A DNA stretch of 64,000 bases from an uncultured Bacillota bacterium (GCA_949297575.1 CASFTB010000001.1:157287-221286); one strand, 5' to 3'; shown: positions 10,189 through 19,962, numbered from the stretch's first letter. The notes: generated by a model from the sequence alone, not told the origin. Made by a program: numbers and translations.

Positions 10189-10572
10189 ATGAAAAACATT
10201 GCGATCATTGAAGATGAGGAAGAGGCGCTTGCGCGCATCAGGGGATATTTAGAGCGCTTCTCTTCCGAAAGCGGCGAAAGCTTCCGGATCGTCGTGTACG
10301 GCAACACGATCGATTTTCTTGAAAAGTATAAGCCGAATTACGATATCGTCTTTATGGATATCAAGCTGCCGAACATGGACGGGATGGAGGCAGCAAAGAA
10401 GCTGCGCGCGCTTGATCGCTTCGTCGCGCTGGTCTTTGTGACGAACATGAAGCAGTTTGCTGTCAAAGGGTATGAGGTTGATGCGTTGGATTTTATCGTC
10501 AAACCCGTCAAATACCCCGATTTTGTGCTGAAATTGCAGCGGGTGCTGGCGCGGCACGAATGGCGTCAATAA
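10189..10572 (+). CDS. stand-alone receiver (REC) domain protein
   Basis: 127 residues forming one CheY-like receiver domain with no output domain. The acidic pair is E8-D9, the phospho-acceptor is D57 (VFMDIKLPNMDG), and the conserved Thr (FVTN) and Lys (FIVKPVK) are present. It resembles the receiver halves of the two LytTR regulators in this window, down to the YEVDALDFIVKPVKYP stretch, so it is probably a shortened paralogue. The frame closes at 10570-10572, and no LytTR remnant follows before the next promoter at 10587. It lies just before the GHKL kinase gene. A role as phosphate sink or competitor for that kinase is an inference. Confidence 0.9.
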   Translation: MKNIAIIEDEEEALARIRGYLERFSSESGESFRIVVYGNTIDFLEKYKPNYDIVFMDIKLPNMDGMEAAKKLRALDRFVALVFVTNMKQFAVKGYEVDALDFIVKPVKYPDFVLKLQRVLARHEWRQ

Positions 10573-10586
10573 AAAAATCATACAAA

Positions 10587-10615
10587 TTGACAGTGAAACA
10601 ATTGTATGTTATAAT
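10587..10615 (+). promoter_or_regulatory. promoter of locus A kinase-regulator genes
   Basis: TTGACA (10587-10592), 17-bp spacer, TATAAT (10610-10615): a consensus promoter. The leader to the kinase ATG is about 105 nt. Confidence 0.85.
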
Positions 10616-10726
10616 GAGACGGAAATCGGAGGGCGCCGGGGAGAAAAGGGGCTTTCAAAATGAGGAGAGCCCTTTCGGTAAGTGAGGTCGTCTTTCTCGA
10701 CGGAAAAAGATTCGGAGGGGGATCGG

Positions 10727-12124
10727 ATGTACGATTTTACGGCACCGCTTTTTTGGTTCAAGTTTGTTTTTTTATTTGAAATATTGGTCGCCGAAATTCT
10801 GCTGATGTATAGGGTGAAGAGACGGGTGCATTTTGTATTGCGTACTGCGGCCGCTCTTGTGTTTTTGCTCGCGTTCACATTTGCTTTGCCTATTCCCTAT
10901 TACAACGCATTTTATTCTTCTGCCCTGTTCCTTCTGATTTTTGCGGTTACTTTGGTTGCCTTGAAGTTTTGCTTCAACGCGTCGTGGGGTCAGGTGATCT
11001 ACTCCGGCTTTTTCTCCTATAACGAACAGCACATTTCTTTCCAGATTTATAGTCTGCTGTGTTTGCCTTTAGATATAAATGCAAATAATAACTTATACGG
11101 CGGGGAGCTGGGAGATATGAACGGCGGGCTGCAGATCATGGTGTTCGTCGTGCCGCATGTCGTGGTCTATGTGAGTTGCTGGGCGCTGTTCAAGTATCGT
11201 GAATTAAAGCATGAGGGCGGAGAAAGTTTTAGCCCGAAGAGCAACAAGATATTGTTTCTGGCGGTGGCCATCGTTTTTGTAAATGTCGTATCGAATGCTT
11301 TCGTCGTCTATGATCTGCCCGCGGGGCTTCCGGAGATCGTCAATTATTTTATTATTTTTTATAACATCCTGGGCTGTGTTTTCGCACTTGTCATGTTCGT
11401 CTCCATCGTCGGGCAAAAGGAATTGGAATCCGAATTGAAGATCGTGGAAAATCTCTGGCGTAAAAACGATGAGATCTACGAATTGAGCAAGGTGAACGTA
11501 GATTTTATCAACATGAAGTGCCACGATCTCCGTCATCGTATCCGCAATGCACGGAAAAAGGATTTCATGGACGAAAACGAATTGGAAGAGATCGAGCACG
11601 CGATCGATATTTACGACGGAATGTTGAAGACCGGGAATGAAGTTCTCGATGTCATCCTCTCGGAGGAGAGCATTTTCTGCAACGAACACGACATAAAACT
11701 GCTGTGTAATATAGACGGTTCGCTTCTGAATTTCATGCGCCAGGCGGATGTGTATTCCGTTTTTCAGAACGGGATCCACAACGCGGTGGACGCCGTGCTT
11801 CGGTTGGAAGACCCGGAACAGCGCATCATTCGCCTCACGGTCAAGCGGGTGGAGAGCATGATCTCCATCCATATGGAGAATTATGCCTGTGACGGCGATC
11901 AGATCAAGTTTGAAAACGGGCTTCCCGTCAGCCGCAAGCAGGACAAGGCGTATCACGGCTTCGGCATGCGCAGTATGCGCCTGTCCGTAGAAAAATACGG
12001 GGGAGTGCTCTGTGCAGAGGTGAGGGATAATATTTTCAATGTAGACATCATGATCCCTTACCATGGCGGACAAAAGTCCGCGGAGTCCGGTACGGAGCGG
12101 ATGGTCGCGGAAGGCGGGCTTTGA
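10727..12124 (+). CDS. GHKL-type sensor histidine kinase (AgrC-like architecture), locus A
   Basis: 465 residues. The N-terminal half (about 1-235) is a polytopic membrane sensor with six or seven hydrophobic segments. A coiled linker and the phospho-acceptor region NMKCHDLRHRIRN follow. The C-terminal GHKL ATPase has the N-box region NGIHNAVDAVLR and the G-box HGFGMRSMR. This is the kinase type that partners LytTR regulators, as AgrC does with AgrA. No AgrB/AgrD-like pheromone genes lie nearby, so the ligand is unknown. I chose the ATG at 10727, preceded by GGAGGGGG, over an upstream ATG at 10682. The partner regulator starts 28 bp downstream in the same transcript. Confidence 0.92.
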   Translation: MYDFTAPLFWFKFVFLFEILVAEILLMYRVKRRVHFVLRTAAALVFLLAFTFALPIPYYNAFYSSALFLLIFAVTLVALKFCFNASWGQVIYSGFFSYNEQHISFQIYSLLCLPLDINANNNLYGGELGDMNGGLQIMVFVVPHVVVYVSCWALFKYRELKHEGGESFSPKSNKILFLAVAIVFVNVVSNAFVVYDLPAGLPEIVNYFIIFYNILGCVFALVMFVSIVGQKELESELKIVENLWRKNDEIYELSKVNVDFINMKCHDLRHRIRNARKKDFMDENELEEIEHAIDIYDGMLKTGNEVLDVILSEESIFCNEHDIKLLCNIDGSLLNFMRQADVYSVFQNGIHNAVDAVLRLEDPEQRIIRLTVKRVESMISIHMENYACDGDQIKFENGLPVSRKQDKAYHGFGMRSMRLSVEKYGGVLCAEVRDNIFNVDIMIPYHGGQKSAESGTERMVAEGGL

Positions 12125-12152
12125 GATCCGTACAGACGAGGAGAACTGAAAC

Positions 12153-12857
12153 ATGCTGAATATATGCATCGTCGAAGACGATTTGAGCAACACAAAACTC
12201 CTGTCCGAATATGTGGAAAGATTCTGCAAGGAACAGGGTATCTCTTTTCATATAGACAGTTTTACGGACGGATTGGATTTTTTGGCGTCCTACCGGCCCG
12301 TATACAATCTGATCTTTATGGATATACAGCTGCCGAGCATCAGCGGCATGGATGCCGCGCATCGCCTGAGAGAGATCGACGGACACGTCAGCATTATTTT
12401 CGTTACGAATCTTCTGAAATACGCGATCCACGGCTACGAAGTACAGGCATTTGACTATATCGTCAAGCCTATTCATTACTTTGATTTTTCTGCCCGGATG
12501 AAAAAGTTTCTGAAACAAATTTTTCGCGAAGAAGAGCCTGCCGTACTTCTCCCTTCGGGAGGGCAGCTTCAGCGGATCGAGATCCGCGATATCAGTTATG
12601 TAGAGGTGGTCGGGCACAACTTGCGCTATCATGCCGTCGGAGAGGAGTATACGGTCAAAGGCTCCCTCGTCAGCGCGGAACAGAGGCTGCCTTCCGAGTA
12701 TTTTGTCAAGTGCAACAGCGGCATTCTCGTCAATCTGAATTACGTTCAGGCGTTGGAAAAGGACAGGGTAAAGGTGGCGGGAGACTGGCTTCCGGTCAGC
12801 CGGCCGAAGCGAAAAGAATTTTCCGAGACGGTCGCAAGATTTATATCTAAGAGATAG
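12153..12857 (+). CDS. LytTR-family response regulator, locus A
   Basis: 234 residues: a receiver domain (acidic E8, D9, D10, phospho-acceptor D57 in LIFMDIQLPS) followed by a LytTR DNA-binding domain (about 135-234) with ISYVEVVGHNLRYHAV and FVKCNSGILVNLNYV. LytTR proteins bind two about 10-bp half-sites spaced about 21 bp apart. Exactly such a pair (ACAGATTTTG twice) lies just downstream, before the first GH3 gene. The ATG follows GAGGAGAAC. It is cotranscribed with the kinase and closed by a strong hairpin at 12892. The likely target is the GH3 operon that follows. Confidence 0.93.
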   Translation: MLNICIVEDDLSNTKLLSEYVERFCKEQGISFHIDSFTDGLDFLASYRPVYNLIFMDIQLPSISGMDAAHRLREIDGHVSIIFVTNLLKYAIHGYEVQAFDYIVKPIHYFDFSARMKKFLKQIFREEEPAVLLPSGGQLQRIEIRDISYVEVVGHNLRYHAVGEEYTVKGSLVSAEQRLPSEYFVKCNSGILVNLNYVQALEKDRVKVAGDWLPVSRPKRKEFSETVARFISKR

Positions 12858-12891
12858 CGAGAATATACAGGCCTCTTTTGTGAGGGGCCTG

Positions 12892-12940
12892 GGAGGTGCA
12901 GCCATCCGCTAAAGCGGATGGCTGCACCTCCTTTCTTTAT
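12892..12940 (+). terminator. strong terminator after locus A regulator
   Basis: A perfect 19-bp hairpin: GGAGGTGCAGCCATCCGCT, an AA loop region, then its complement, followed by TTTCTTTAT. A smaller hairpin (AGGCCTC/GAGGGGCCT) precedes it at about 12869-12890. Confidence 0.85.
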
Positions 12941-12968
12941 ATGTACGCGCAGTTCTTCTCCCGGAAGG

Positions 12969-12999
12969 ACAGATTTTGAGCGGTTTTTGACAGATTTTG
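12969..12999 (+). promoter_or_regulatory. LytTR-type operator, locus A (direct repeat, 21-bp period)
   Basis: ACAGATTTTG occurs at 12969-12978 and again, identically, at 12990-12999. The 21-bp period is the spacing used by LytTR dimers. The second copy overlaps the end of a TTGACA (12987-12992). Confidence 0.7.
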
Positions 13000-13017
13000 T
13001 CCTCCCGTATTTACAAT
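12987..13017 (+). promoter_or_regulatory. GH3 operon promoter, locus A
   Basis: TTGACA (12987-12992) and TACAAT (13012-13017) with a 19-bp spacer, longer than ideal, as expected for a regulated promoter. TATAGG at 13022 is an alternative -10. Confidence 0.5.
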
Positions 13018-13080
13018 TCAGTATAGGTGTTGTACCATGGTTTCAGAAAATCATTTGCATTGCGTTCGGAGGTAAAGGTC

Positions 13081-16029
13081 TTGCGTTACATGAAGATGTT
13101 TTTCAGGAATATCCGTACCCGCGTATGGGCGATCGTTACGATGATCATTGCGGCGCTGCTGATCGTCGTTACCGTGCTATCTTCAGGCATTTTTTACGAA
13201 GTGATCTGCATGGCGATCAGCGGCGAGCGCACGTTCGGGCGCGGAGAAGGTAGATATTTTGAAGTTGCGGCCGCGAGCAAGGAGGAAGCCTATGCCCGTG
13301 GGAATGCATTCAACGAAGAATTGTGTGAGGAAGGCTTCGTTCTCCTTAAAAACGAACATTCGGCGCTTCCGCTGCGCAAAGGAGACAAGATAAGCGTCTT
13401 CGGCAAAAATTCTGTGGAGCTCGTTTACGGCGGCACCGGCTCGGGTGGCGGCAGTTATGAAGGGGCGGTGACGCTGCGCGAGAGCCTTGAGTCTGCAGGC
13501 TTTCAGGTCAATCCCGTACTTGAAGAGTTTTATAAAGACGATGCGCAGTCGGGGGCGGGCAGAACGCCCAATCCCAAAATGGAGAACAGCGGAGACATCG
13601 TCCTCGATACGGGAGAAACGCCGCAGTCCTCCTATCCGCAGGAAGTGAAGGAAAGTTATGCAGACTATTCGGATGCGGCGATCGTCGTGTTTTCGCGTAT
13701 CGGCGGAGAGGGGTTTGACCTGCCCCGCTCCATGCCGGATTCGGACAAACATTATTTAGAGCTGGATAAAAACGAGCAGGATCTGCTCGAAGCGGTAAAG
13801 AGCGGTCCGTTCGATAAAGTGATCGTCGTGCTCAATTGCAGCACGTCATTCGAAACCGCACCGTTGCAGGAAGATCACGGCATCGATGCCTGCATTTCTA
13901 TGGGCGGCCCCGGCTTTTCGGGCGTGAATGCGCTCGGCAGGTTGCTGAACGGCTCCGTCTCTTTCTCCGGCAAAACGGTAGATACCTGGGCGGCAGATTT
14001 TACACAAGACCCGTCATGGTATAATTTCGGCAACAATTTTACGGAGAATGGGGCGACATACTATACGATGGAAGAGGGGAAAAGGAAATATAAGAGATAT
14101 TATTTTGTGGATTATGAAGAGGGGATCTACGTCGGTTACCGCTATTGGGAGACGCGCGGCGCCGATGATGAAGAGTGGTATCGCGAACACGTGGTATATC
14201 CGTTCGGTTACGGGCTCTCCTATACGCAGTTTTCCTGGGAGCTCCTTGAACCCGAAAAATATACCGGACTCACCCTGAGCGACGCGACGAAATCGGAACC
14301 GATCGAAATCAAAGTAAAGGTCACGAATACGGGCGCGTATGCGGGGAAAGATGTCGTAGAGCTGTACTGCGACGCACCCGTCGGGGCAATTGAAAAGGCA
14401 TCCACCGTGCTTGTCGGCTTTGAAAAGACACCTCTTCTGTACCCGACGAAAGAGATGGCAAAAGACCCCGCCGACGCTGCAAACGGGGAGGATCGGCCGA
14501 ACTCTGCCATTTTAACGCTGAAATTTGATCCTTACTATGCGGCTTCTTACGATTATAACGATGCGAATGAAAATAATTTTTGCGGCTATGAATTGGAAGA
14601 GGGGGAATACGCGCTGCGGCTGAAGACGGATTCACATACGGTGAAAGAGGATACACAGCCTGTTCCCTTTGTCGTCGGCGAGGGAGGGGTGCAGTACCGC
14701 GAGGATCCCGTCACGGGCACGGCAGTCGTGAACCGTTTCGACGACGCGGCGGGAGAGCTGGATACCGTCCTCTCGCGCAGCGATTGGCAGGGGACGTGGC
14801 CGACCGTTTCGGACGGGCACGATCTGGCGGCCTCTTCGTTCAAAGAGAGCGACCTGACTTCTATGGAGCACAACAATCCCGAGAAAAATTGGGAGACGCA
14901 TGTCCAAGGACAGAGGGCAGAGAAAAAAGTGATCGAAATGCGCGGCCTGCCCTATGAAGACGAAGGGTGGGAGGAGATCTTGGACAGTCTGACCTTCCGC
15001 GAGATGCGAGATCTGTTCAACGAGGGCGCCTTCAAGACGAGCGGGATCTCCAAGATCGGCCTTCCCGAGACCATCGCCTCCGACGGTCCTGTAGGCTTTG
15101 CAAATTTCGTGAGCGGTTCTAATATTTACGGGACGGTGTCGTATGCGAGCGAATATGTGATCGGCTGTACATGGAACACAGATCTTGCGCGCCGTTTCGG
15201 CGAGTCGGTCGGGGAGGAAGGCGCCTTCGGCAAAGAAAATATCGATCCGTACGTTCCGTATAGCGGCTGGTATGCGCCGGGGATGAACCTGCACCGCAGT
15301 CCCTTCGGCGGCCGCAACTTCGAATATTATTCGGAGGATCCCTATCTGACGGGCATGCTTGCCTCCGCGCAGATCCGCGGTGCGCAAAGCAAAGGCGTCA
15401 TCACTTTTATGAAGCATTTTGCCCTCAACGAGCAGGAGACGCACCGCGACGACAACGGCGTCTGCACCTGGGCGACCGAACAGGCCATCCGGGAGCTTTA
15501 CCTGCGGCCCTTTGAGATTGCGGTCAAAACCGCATCTCCGAAGGGGATCATGACTTCCTTCAACCGCATCGGCACCCGTTGGACGGGCGGAGATTACCGC
15601 CTTGTCACGGAGGTGCTGCGCGGCGAATGGGGGTTTGAAGGCGCGGTCATCTGCGACTTCAACGTCTCGACCTATATGAATCCGAAACAGATGATCTATG
15701 CCGGCGGAGATCTGAACCTGACGACCACGCGCCCCTGGATGAATGCGAATGAGGAGAACGCGGGCGATGTGGCGATGCTGCGCAGAGCGGCTAAAAACGT
15801 CATGTACGCCGTCGTCAATTCCAATGCCATGAACGGCGTCACGATCGATACGGAATTCCGCGTCGCCATGCCGCTCTGGCAGCTGTGGCTCGTTGTCGGC
15901 GATTGCGTCGTCGGGGTCGGCCTGCTGGCATGGGGTGTTTATGAGACGGTCAGGATGGTGCGCGAAAACAGGCAGGGGAAAAAGCCCGCAGAGGAGCAGA
16001 ACGGCACGGGCTCAGCGCAGCGTGGCTGA
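13081..16029 (+). CDS. GH3 glycoside hydrolase with N- and C-terminal membrane anchors (locus A, enzyme 1)
   Basis: 982 residues. Domain order is inverted relative to most GH3 enzymes: GH3 C-domain (about 60-340), FnIII-like domain (about 395-520), then the TIM barrel (about 630-910). GH3 enzymes release sugars from beta-glycosides by a retaining mechanism. The nucleophile is D859 (VICDFNVS) and the likely acid/base is E210 (GGEGFDLPRS). NLHRSPFGGRNFEYYSEDP and MKHFALNEQ are the usual substrate-binding segments. A hydrophobic helix near residues 10-35 and another near 935-955 would place the enzyme outside the membrane between two anchors. The start is probably TTG 13081, 8 nt after GGAGG; the ATG at 13090 is the alternative. 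It is the first gene of the locus A hydrolase operon. The substrate is unknown. Confidence 0.9.
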   Translation: MRYMKMFFRNIRTRVWAIVTMIIAALLIVVTVLSSGIFYEVICMAISGERTFGRGEGRYFEVAAASKEEAYARGNAFNEELCEEGFVLLKNEHSALPLRKGDKISVFGKNSVELVYGGTGSGGGSYEGAVTLRESLESAGFQVNPVLEEFYKDDAQSGAGRTPNPKMENSGDIVLDTGETPQSSYPQEVKESYADYSDAAIVVFSRIGGEGFDLPRSMPDSDKHYLELDKNEQDLLEAVKSGPFDKVIVVLNCSTSFETAPLQEDHGIDACISMGGPGFSGVNALGRLLNGSVSFSGKTVDTWAADFTQDPSWYNFGNNFTENGATYYTMEEGKRKYKRYYFVDYEEGIYVGYRYWETRGADDEEWYREHVVYPFGYGLSYTQFSWELLEPEKYTGLTLSDATKSEPIEIKVKVTNTGAYAGKDVVELYCDAPVGAIEKASTVLVGFEKTPLLYPTKEMAKDPADAANGEDRPNSAILTLKFDPYYAASYDYNDANENNFCGYELEEGEYALRLKTDSHTVKEDTQPVPFVVGEGGVQYREDPVTGTAVVNRFDDAAGELDTVLSRSDWQGTWPTVSDGHDLAASSFKESDLTSMEHNNPEKNWETHVQGQRAEKKVIEMRGLPYEDEGWEEILDSLTFREMRDLFNEGAFKTSGISKIGLPETIASDGPVGFANFVSGSNIYGTVSYASEYVIGCTWNTDLARRFGESVGEEGAFGKENIDPYVPYSGWYAPGMNLHRSPFGGRNFEYYSEDPYLTGMLASAQIRGAQSKGVITFMKHFALNEQETHRDDNGVCTWATEQAIRELYLRPFEIAVKTASPKGIMTSFNRIGTRWTGGDYRLVTEVLRGEWGFEGAVICDFNVSTYMNPKQMIYAGGDLNLTTTRPWMNANEENAGDVAMLRRAAKNVMYAVVNSNAMNGVTIDTEFRVAMPLWQLWLVVGDCVVGVGLLAWGVYETVRMVRENRQGKKPAEEQNGTGSAQRG

Positions 16030-16098
16030 CCCGTTCATTGCGTAATAATTTCGGACAGCGCTTCTGTGCGCTCCGGTAAAAAATTAAAGGAGGAAGAT

Positions 16099-19000
16099 AT
16101 GACAAAGACAGCGAAAAAGATCGGCATCGCCCTATCTGCGCTCTTGCTGGCGGTGAGTCTGGCGTTCGGAACGGTAAGCGTTGCGGCGAAACAGTATCTG
16201 CCGACGGAAGATGCCGCATATGCGGCGCGGTATGCAGATCTGAACAGCGCAAAGCGCGCGGGCAACAAATTGAACGAGCGCATTGCGGAGGATGGCATGA
16301 TCCTGCTCAAAAACGAGCAAGTGGACGGCCGCGCGGCTCTGCCCTTGGCGGCGGGGGAGCGCAAGATTTCCATATTCGGCAGCCGCAGCGACTGCGAGAT
16401 CACGGGCGGCTCAGGCTCCGGACGAGGTATAGATTTTGAGCCGGTCACTTTTTTGGAGGCAATGGAGAACAGCGGTTTCGAACTGAATCCGAAGCTGAAG
16501 GCGCTGTATGCCGCCGCGGGAGAAAACGAGCTCGGCGCTGCCAGCTACACGGCGGATATCGTCTCTTCGTATGCGGCATACAGCGACCTCGCGATCATTA
16601 TTTTATCCAGGACCGGACATGAGGGCAGAGACATTACCGTCAATAAGGATGGAACACATGAATTGCAGCCTAAGGCAAACGAGTTGGCATTGCTCGATCA
16701 TGTTACCGAACAGGCGAGGAACGGCGTCTTCAAGCGCGTTCTCCTCATTTTGAACGTCGGCAATGTCGTTGAGGTGGGGGCCTATGTGGACGATGCGGAG
16801 GTGGATGCTATCCTCTATGCGGGCATGGGCGGCTCTGTCGGCATGAAGGCCGTGCCAAAGATTCTGACGGGAGAAGTCAATCCTTCCGGCCGTACGGTCG
16901 ATGTCTGGCCCGCGGATTTTACGAAGGATCCGACATGGTATAATGTGTTGACGAATACGCACGCAGGCGGTACGACCGTCAACATCGGAACGGGTCCGGA
17001 CGGGACATCTCTCGCGGCGAGCGTCCGCTCGCTCGACTATGAAGAGGGCATCTATGTCGGCTACAAATGGTATGAAACGGCGAGCACGATCGAAGGATAT
17101 TATGATACCGCCGCCGAAAACCAGAGCAAGATCGCTTCACAGGCAGGGGATCCCTATTATAACCGCGCCAACGGTGTGCTCTTCCCCTTCGGGTACGGGC
17201 TTTCCTATACCACCTTCGCGTGGACGGTGGGCGAACCCAGCTTTGCCGGCGAGATCACCGAAGAACATGCAGGCGACCGCGTGACGGTGCCCGTGACCGT
17301 CAAAAATACGGGCAGGGTTGCCGGGAAAGACGTAGTCGAGGCATATGTGCGCGCCCCTTACGATAAGGATACGGCTCCTGTTGAAAAATCAGACGTCAGC
17401 CTCATTACCTTTGCCAAGACGGATCTGCTCCAACCAGGGCAGGAGCAGACGGTGGAACTTTCTTTCGACATTTCCGATCTCGCTTCCTTCGACTGGAACG
17501 ATATCAATAAAAACGGCTTCCAGGGATACGAGCTGGAGCCCGGCGCCTATCGCGTGCTTCTGCGCAGCGATTCGCATACCGACAAGGCGGCAGACAGCTT
17601 CATCGAATACACGGTCGGCGGAGACGGCATCTGCTACGATCGGGACGGAATAGACGATCCCCTGAATTACAACAAAGGATTCGGCGAAGAGACGGCGAAG
17701 GCGGTTTTCTCGCAGGAAGATGAGTTCAATACCGCACGCGTGGGCAGAGAGATCGACCTCATGGGCGAAAAGACATATATCACCGAAGCGGATGCCAAGT
17801 ATGTCAGCCGCAGCAATTGGTACCAGCCGCAGTCTCCGACCGATGAAGAGCTGACCTATTCGGACGCCGCGGTAAAGGTGCTGTTCGATCAGGTGTATTA
17901 CGGCGCCTGCAAGGACGAGCCGACCGACCCTTGGTACAAGACGGCGGAGGACATCCCCGGATACGGCCAGACGGGCGAAGTGGAGGGCGGGTGGAAACAG
18001 GCCCCGAAGGGCTCCGATCCCAACCGCGTCTGCGAGATCCGGCTCTCCGATATGACGGGCGTTCCCTTGGACGATCCGCTGTGGGTGGAGTTCATGAATC
18101 AGCTCACATGGAGCGAGATGACGAACCTTCTTACCCAGTGCCATTACGAGACGCCTGCGATCGGTGCGGTGGGAAAGCCCCTCGCATTTGACGTGGATGG
18201 CCCTGCGCAAGTCCGCAACAATCACAACGGCGGGCAGAGCGGTACATACTGGTGCAGCGCAACGATCGTCGCAAGCACATATAACACGGAGCTTTGCTAT
18301 GAACAGGGCAGGCAGATCGCCATGGAGGCCATGCTCATTGAAACGAACGGCGCTTATGTGAACGGCTGGTACGGGCCCGGCCTGAACACCCATCGTTCTC
18401 CCTTCGGCGGCCGCAACTTTGAATATTATTCGCAGGACGGCATACAGGGCGGTATGATCGGCGGAGCAGTCGTCAGGGGCGCAACGGAGATGGGCCTTCA
18501 CGTCTATGCGAAGCACTATGTCGTTAACGATCAGGATTCTTCGCGCAACCAGAACGGCGGTATCAGCGTCTGGTGCAACGAGCAGGCGCTGCGCGAGGTC
18601 TATCTGCGGCAGTTTGAGTATGCGGTGGAGTACGGCAATCTCAACGGCATGATGAATTCGCACGGGAAACTCGGGTTGTACGCTACGCAGAACAATTTCT
18701 TGCTCAATTCCGCGGTCCCTCGCGGCGAGTGGGGATATGAAGGCGTCGCCGTGACCGACCTCGTTGAAGGTGCTCCCGTCAACAGCGGCAGAACGCAGAT
18801 GACGAATGCAGACTTGTTGATCCGCGGTGGGTCGACAATTCTCGGAAAGCTTGTGAATCAGAAGCGAGGAGAGGATCCTTGGTTTGACGGGCGCATTTTG
18901 GACGGGTATTATGATGCAGCGACGAATAAGGTCATGGTCCCTTCCTCCCTCACGACGACCAACTGGGTATGTGAGGGAAAGGGGAATACAAAGCCGGAAA

Positions 19001-19962
19001 ACGGAACGATCCAGACGACCTCGTATTCCGCAGATGTCACGGCAGGCGCTTTTACCCTGGACAGCCCCACGCAGTGGTATTGGGTGCGCACGACGGCGAT
19101 GAATTCGCTCTACGTCGCGGCAAACTCCAACCAGATGCAGGCCGTCGAAGAGAGCGACCTCGTCGGCGCGTATGTGTCCGTCAAATATAACGACGGGGTC
19201 ACCCCGGATGAGGGCTACAATGTCGTCAAGGGCACCGTTATTTCCGAACCCGAAAAGACGCCCGTCGTTCCCGAAGACAAGCGCTTTGCGGGATGGTATA
19301 CCGACAGCTCCTGCACGGAAAAGGTCGACTTCTCCAAACCTGTCACAAAGTATACCGAATTGTATGCCTATATCACCGATGCCGATCAGTTCGCCGCGAT
19401 CTTCGATCTGAATTACAGCGGCGCGCCGCAGGCGGGCAGCTTCCTCATCAAGCGCGATACGCCTGCCGTCGCACCTCCTTACGAGCCGGCTCGTGCAGGA
19501 TTTACGTTCGGCGGGTGGTACCTGGAGGCGGAGTGCGATACACCGGCCGATTTCGGCGCCGTTCTGATGGACAGAGACAGGACGTTCTACGCAAAGTGGA
19601 CCCCCGTCGAGACCTGTACCGTCACGTTCAACATGAATTATGACGGCGTTTTCGAGATCCGCGAGATCGCCGTAGATGCGAACGGTTATATAGTGGAACC
19701 TGTCTTCACACCCGCTCGCGAGGGTTACACATTCGCCGGATGGTTCAGAGATTCGTACTGCAATGCGGCGGCGGATTTCGGCAGGCCCATCACCTCCGAC
19801 ATGACGCTCTACGCGAAGTGGGAGAGGGAAGAGACGTCCGATACAGCCCCGGAAACGACGGGATGCGGCGCCGCGCTGTATGCGGGAACGGGTGCACTTG
19901 CGGTCGGCTTGTGCCTTGCGGCAACGGCCGCCGTCGCCCTGAAAAAACGGAAAACGAACTGA
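16099..19962 (+). CDS. secreted GH3 glycoside hydrolase with InlB-type repeats and C-terminal anchor (locus A, enzyme 2)
   Basis: 1287 residues starting with a signal peptide (MTKTAKKIGIALSALLLAVS). The inverted GH3 order follows: C-domain with likely acid/base E175 (TGHEGRD), FnIII-like domain, and barrel with nucleophile D887 (AVTDLVEGAP). After about residue 1030 come three Listeria-Bacteroides/InlB-type repeats, each ending GGWY- or AGWF-like then LYAKW or similar. The tail is Cys-Gly (TTGCGAALY), a hydrophobic helix and KKRK, with no LPxTG. The ATG at 16099 follows AAAGGAGG; an earlier in-frame start at 16066 lacks one. The barrel lacks the MIRAGGDLNL-like text after the nucleophile seen in enzymes 1 and 4, so specificity may differ. 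Confidence 0.88.
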   Translation: MTKTAKKIGIALSALLLAVSLAFGTVSVAAKQYLPTEDAAYAARYADLNSAKRAGNKLNERIAEDGMILLKNEQVDGRAALPLAAGERKISIFGSRSDCEITGGSGSGRGIDFEPVTFLEAMENSGFELNPKLKALYAAAGENELGAASYTADIVSSYAAYSDLAIIILSRTGHEGRDITVNKDGTHELQPKANELALLDHVTEQARNGVFKRVLLILNVGNVVEVGAYVDDAEVDAILYAGMGGSVGMKAVPKILTGEVNPSGRTVDVWPADFTKDPTWYNVLTNTHAGGTTVNIGTGPDGTSLAASVRSLDYEEGIYVGYKWYETASTIEGYYDTAAENQSKIASQAGDPYYNRANGVLFPFGYGLSYTTFAWTVGEPSFAGEITEEHAGDRVTVPVTVKNTGRVAGKDVVEAYVRAPYDKDTAPVEKSDVSLITFAKTDLLQPGQEQTVELSFDISDLASFDWNDINKNGFQGYELEPGAYRVLLRSDSHTDKAADSFIEYTVGGDGICYDRDGIDDPLNYNKGFGEETAKAVFSQEDEFNTARVGREIDLMGEKTYITEADAKYVSRSNWYQPQSPTDEELTYSDAAVKVLFDQVYYGACKDEPTDPWYKTAEDIPGYGQTGEVEGGWKQAPKGSDPNRVCEIRLSDMTGVPLDDPLWVEFMNQLTWSEMTNLLTQCHYETPAIGAVGKPLAFDVDGPAQVRNNHNGGQSGTYWCSATIVASTYNTELCYEQGRQIAMEAMLIETNGAYVNGWYGPGLNTHRSPFGGRNFEYYSQDGIQGGMIGGAVVRGATEMGLHVYAKHYVVNDQDSSRNQNGGISVWCNEQALREVYLRQFEYAVEYGNLNGMMNSHGKLGLYATQNNFLLNSAVPRGEWGYEGVAVTDLVEGAPVNSGRTQMTNADLLIRGGSTILGKLVNQKRGEDPWFDGRILDGYYDAATNKVMVPSSLTTTNWVCEGKGNTKPENGTIQTTSYSADVTAGAFTLDSPTQWYWVRTTAMNSLYVAANSNQMQAVEESDLVGAYVSVKYNDGVTPDEGYNVVKGTVISEPEKTPVVPEDKRFAGWYTDSSCTEKVDFSKPVTKYTELYAYITDADQFAAIFDLNYSGAPQAGSFLIKRDTPAVAPPYEPARAGFTFGGWYLEAECDTPADFGAVLMDRDRTFYAKWTPVETCTVTFNMNYDGVFEIREIAVDANGYIVEPVFTPAREGYTFAGWFRDSYCNAAADFGRPITSDMTLYAKWEREETSDTAPETTGCGAALYAGTGALAVGLCLAATAAVALKKRKTN

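Noticed and set aside
5010..10307. A 1765-codon open frame on the minus strand opposite metK, comF and secA
   Set aside because: It is the high-GC shadow of three certain plus-strand genes. It has no ribosome binding site, and its low-complexity Val/Asp/Ala content is typical of antisense frames.
10613..10684. A 23-residue leader peptide frame before the locus A kinase
   Set aside because: Its ATG overlaps the -10 box and has no ribosome binding site. No attenuator-like terminator follows.
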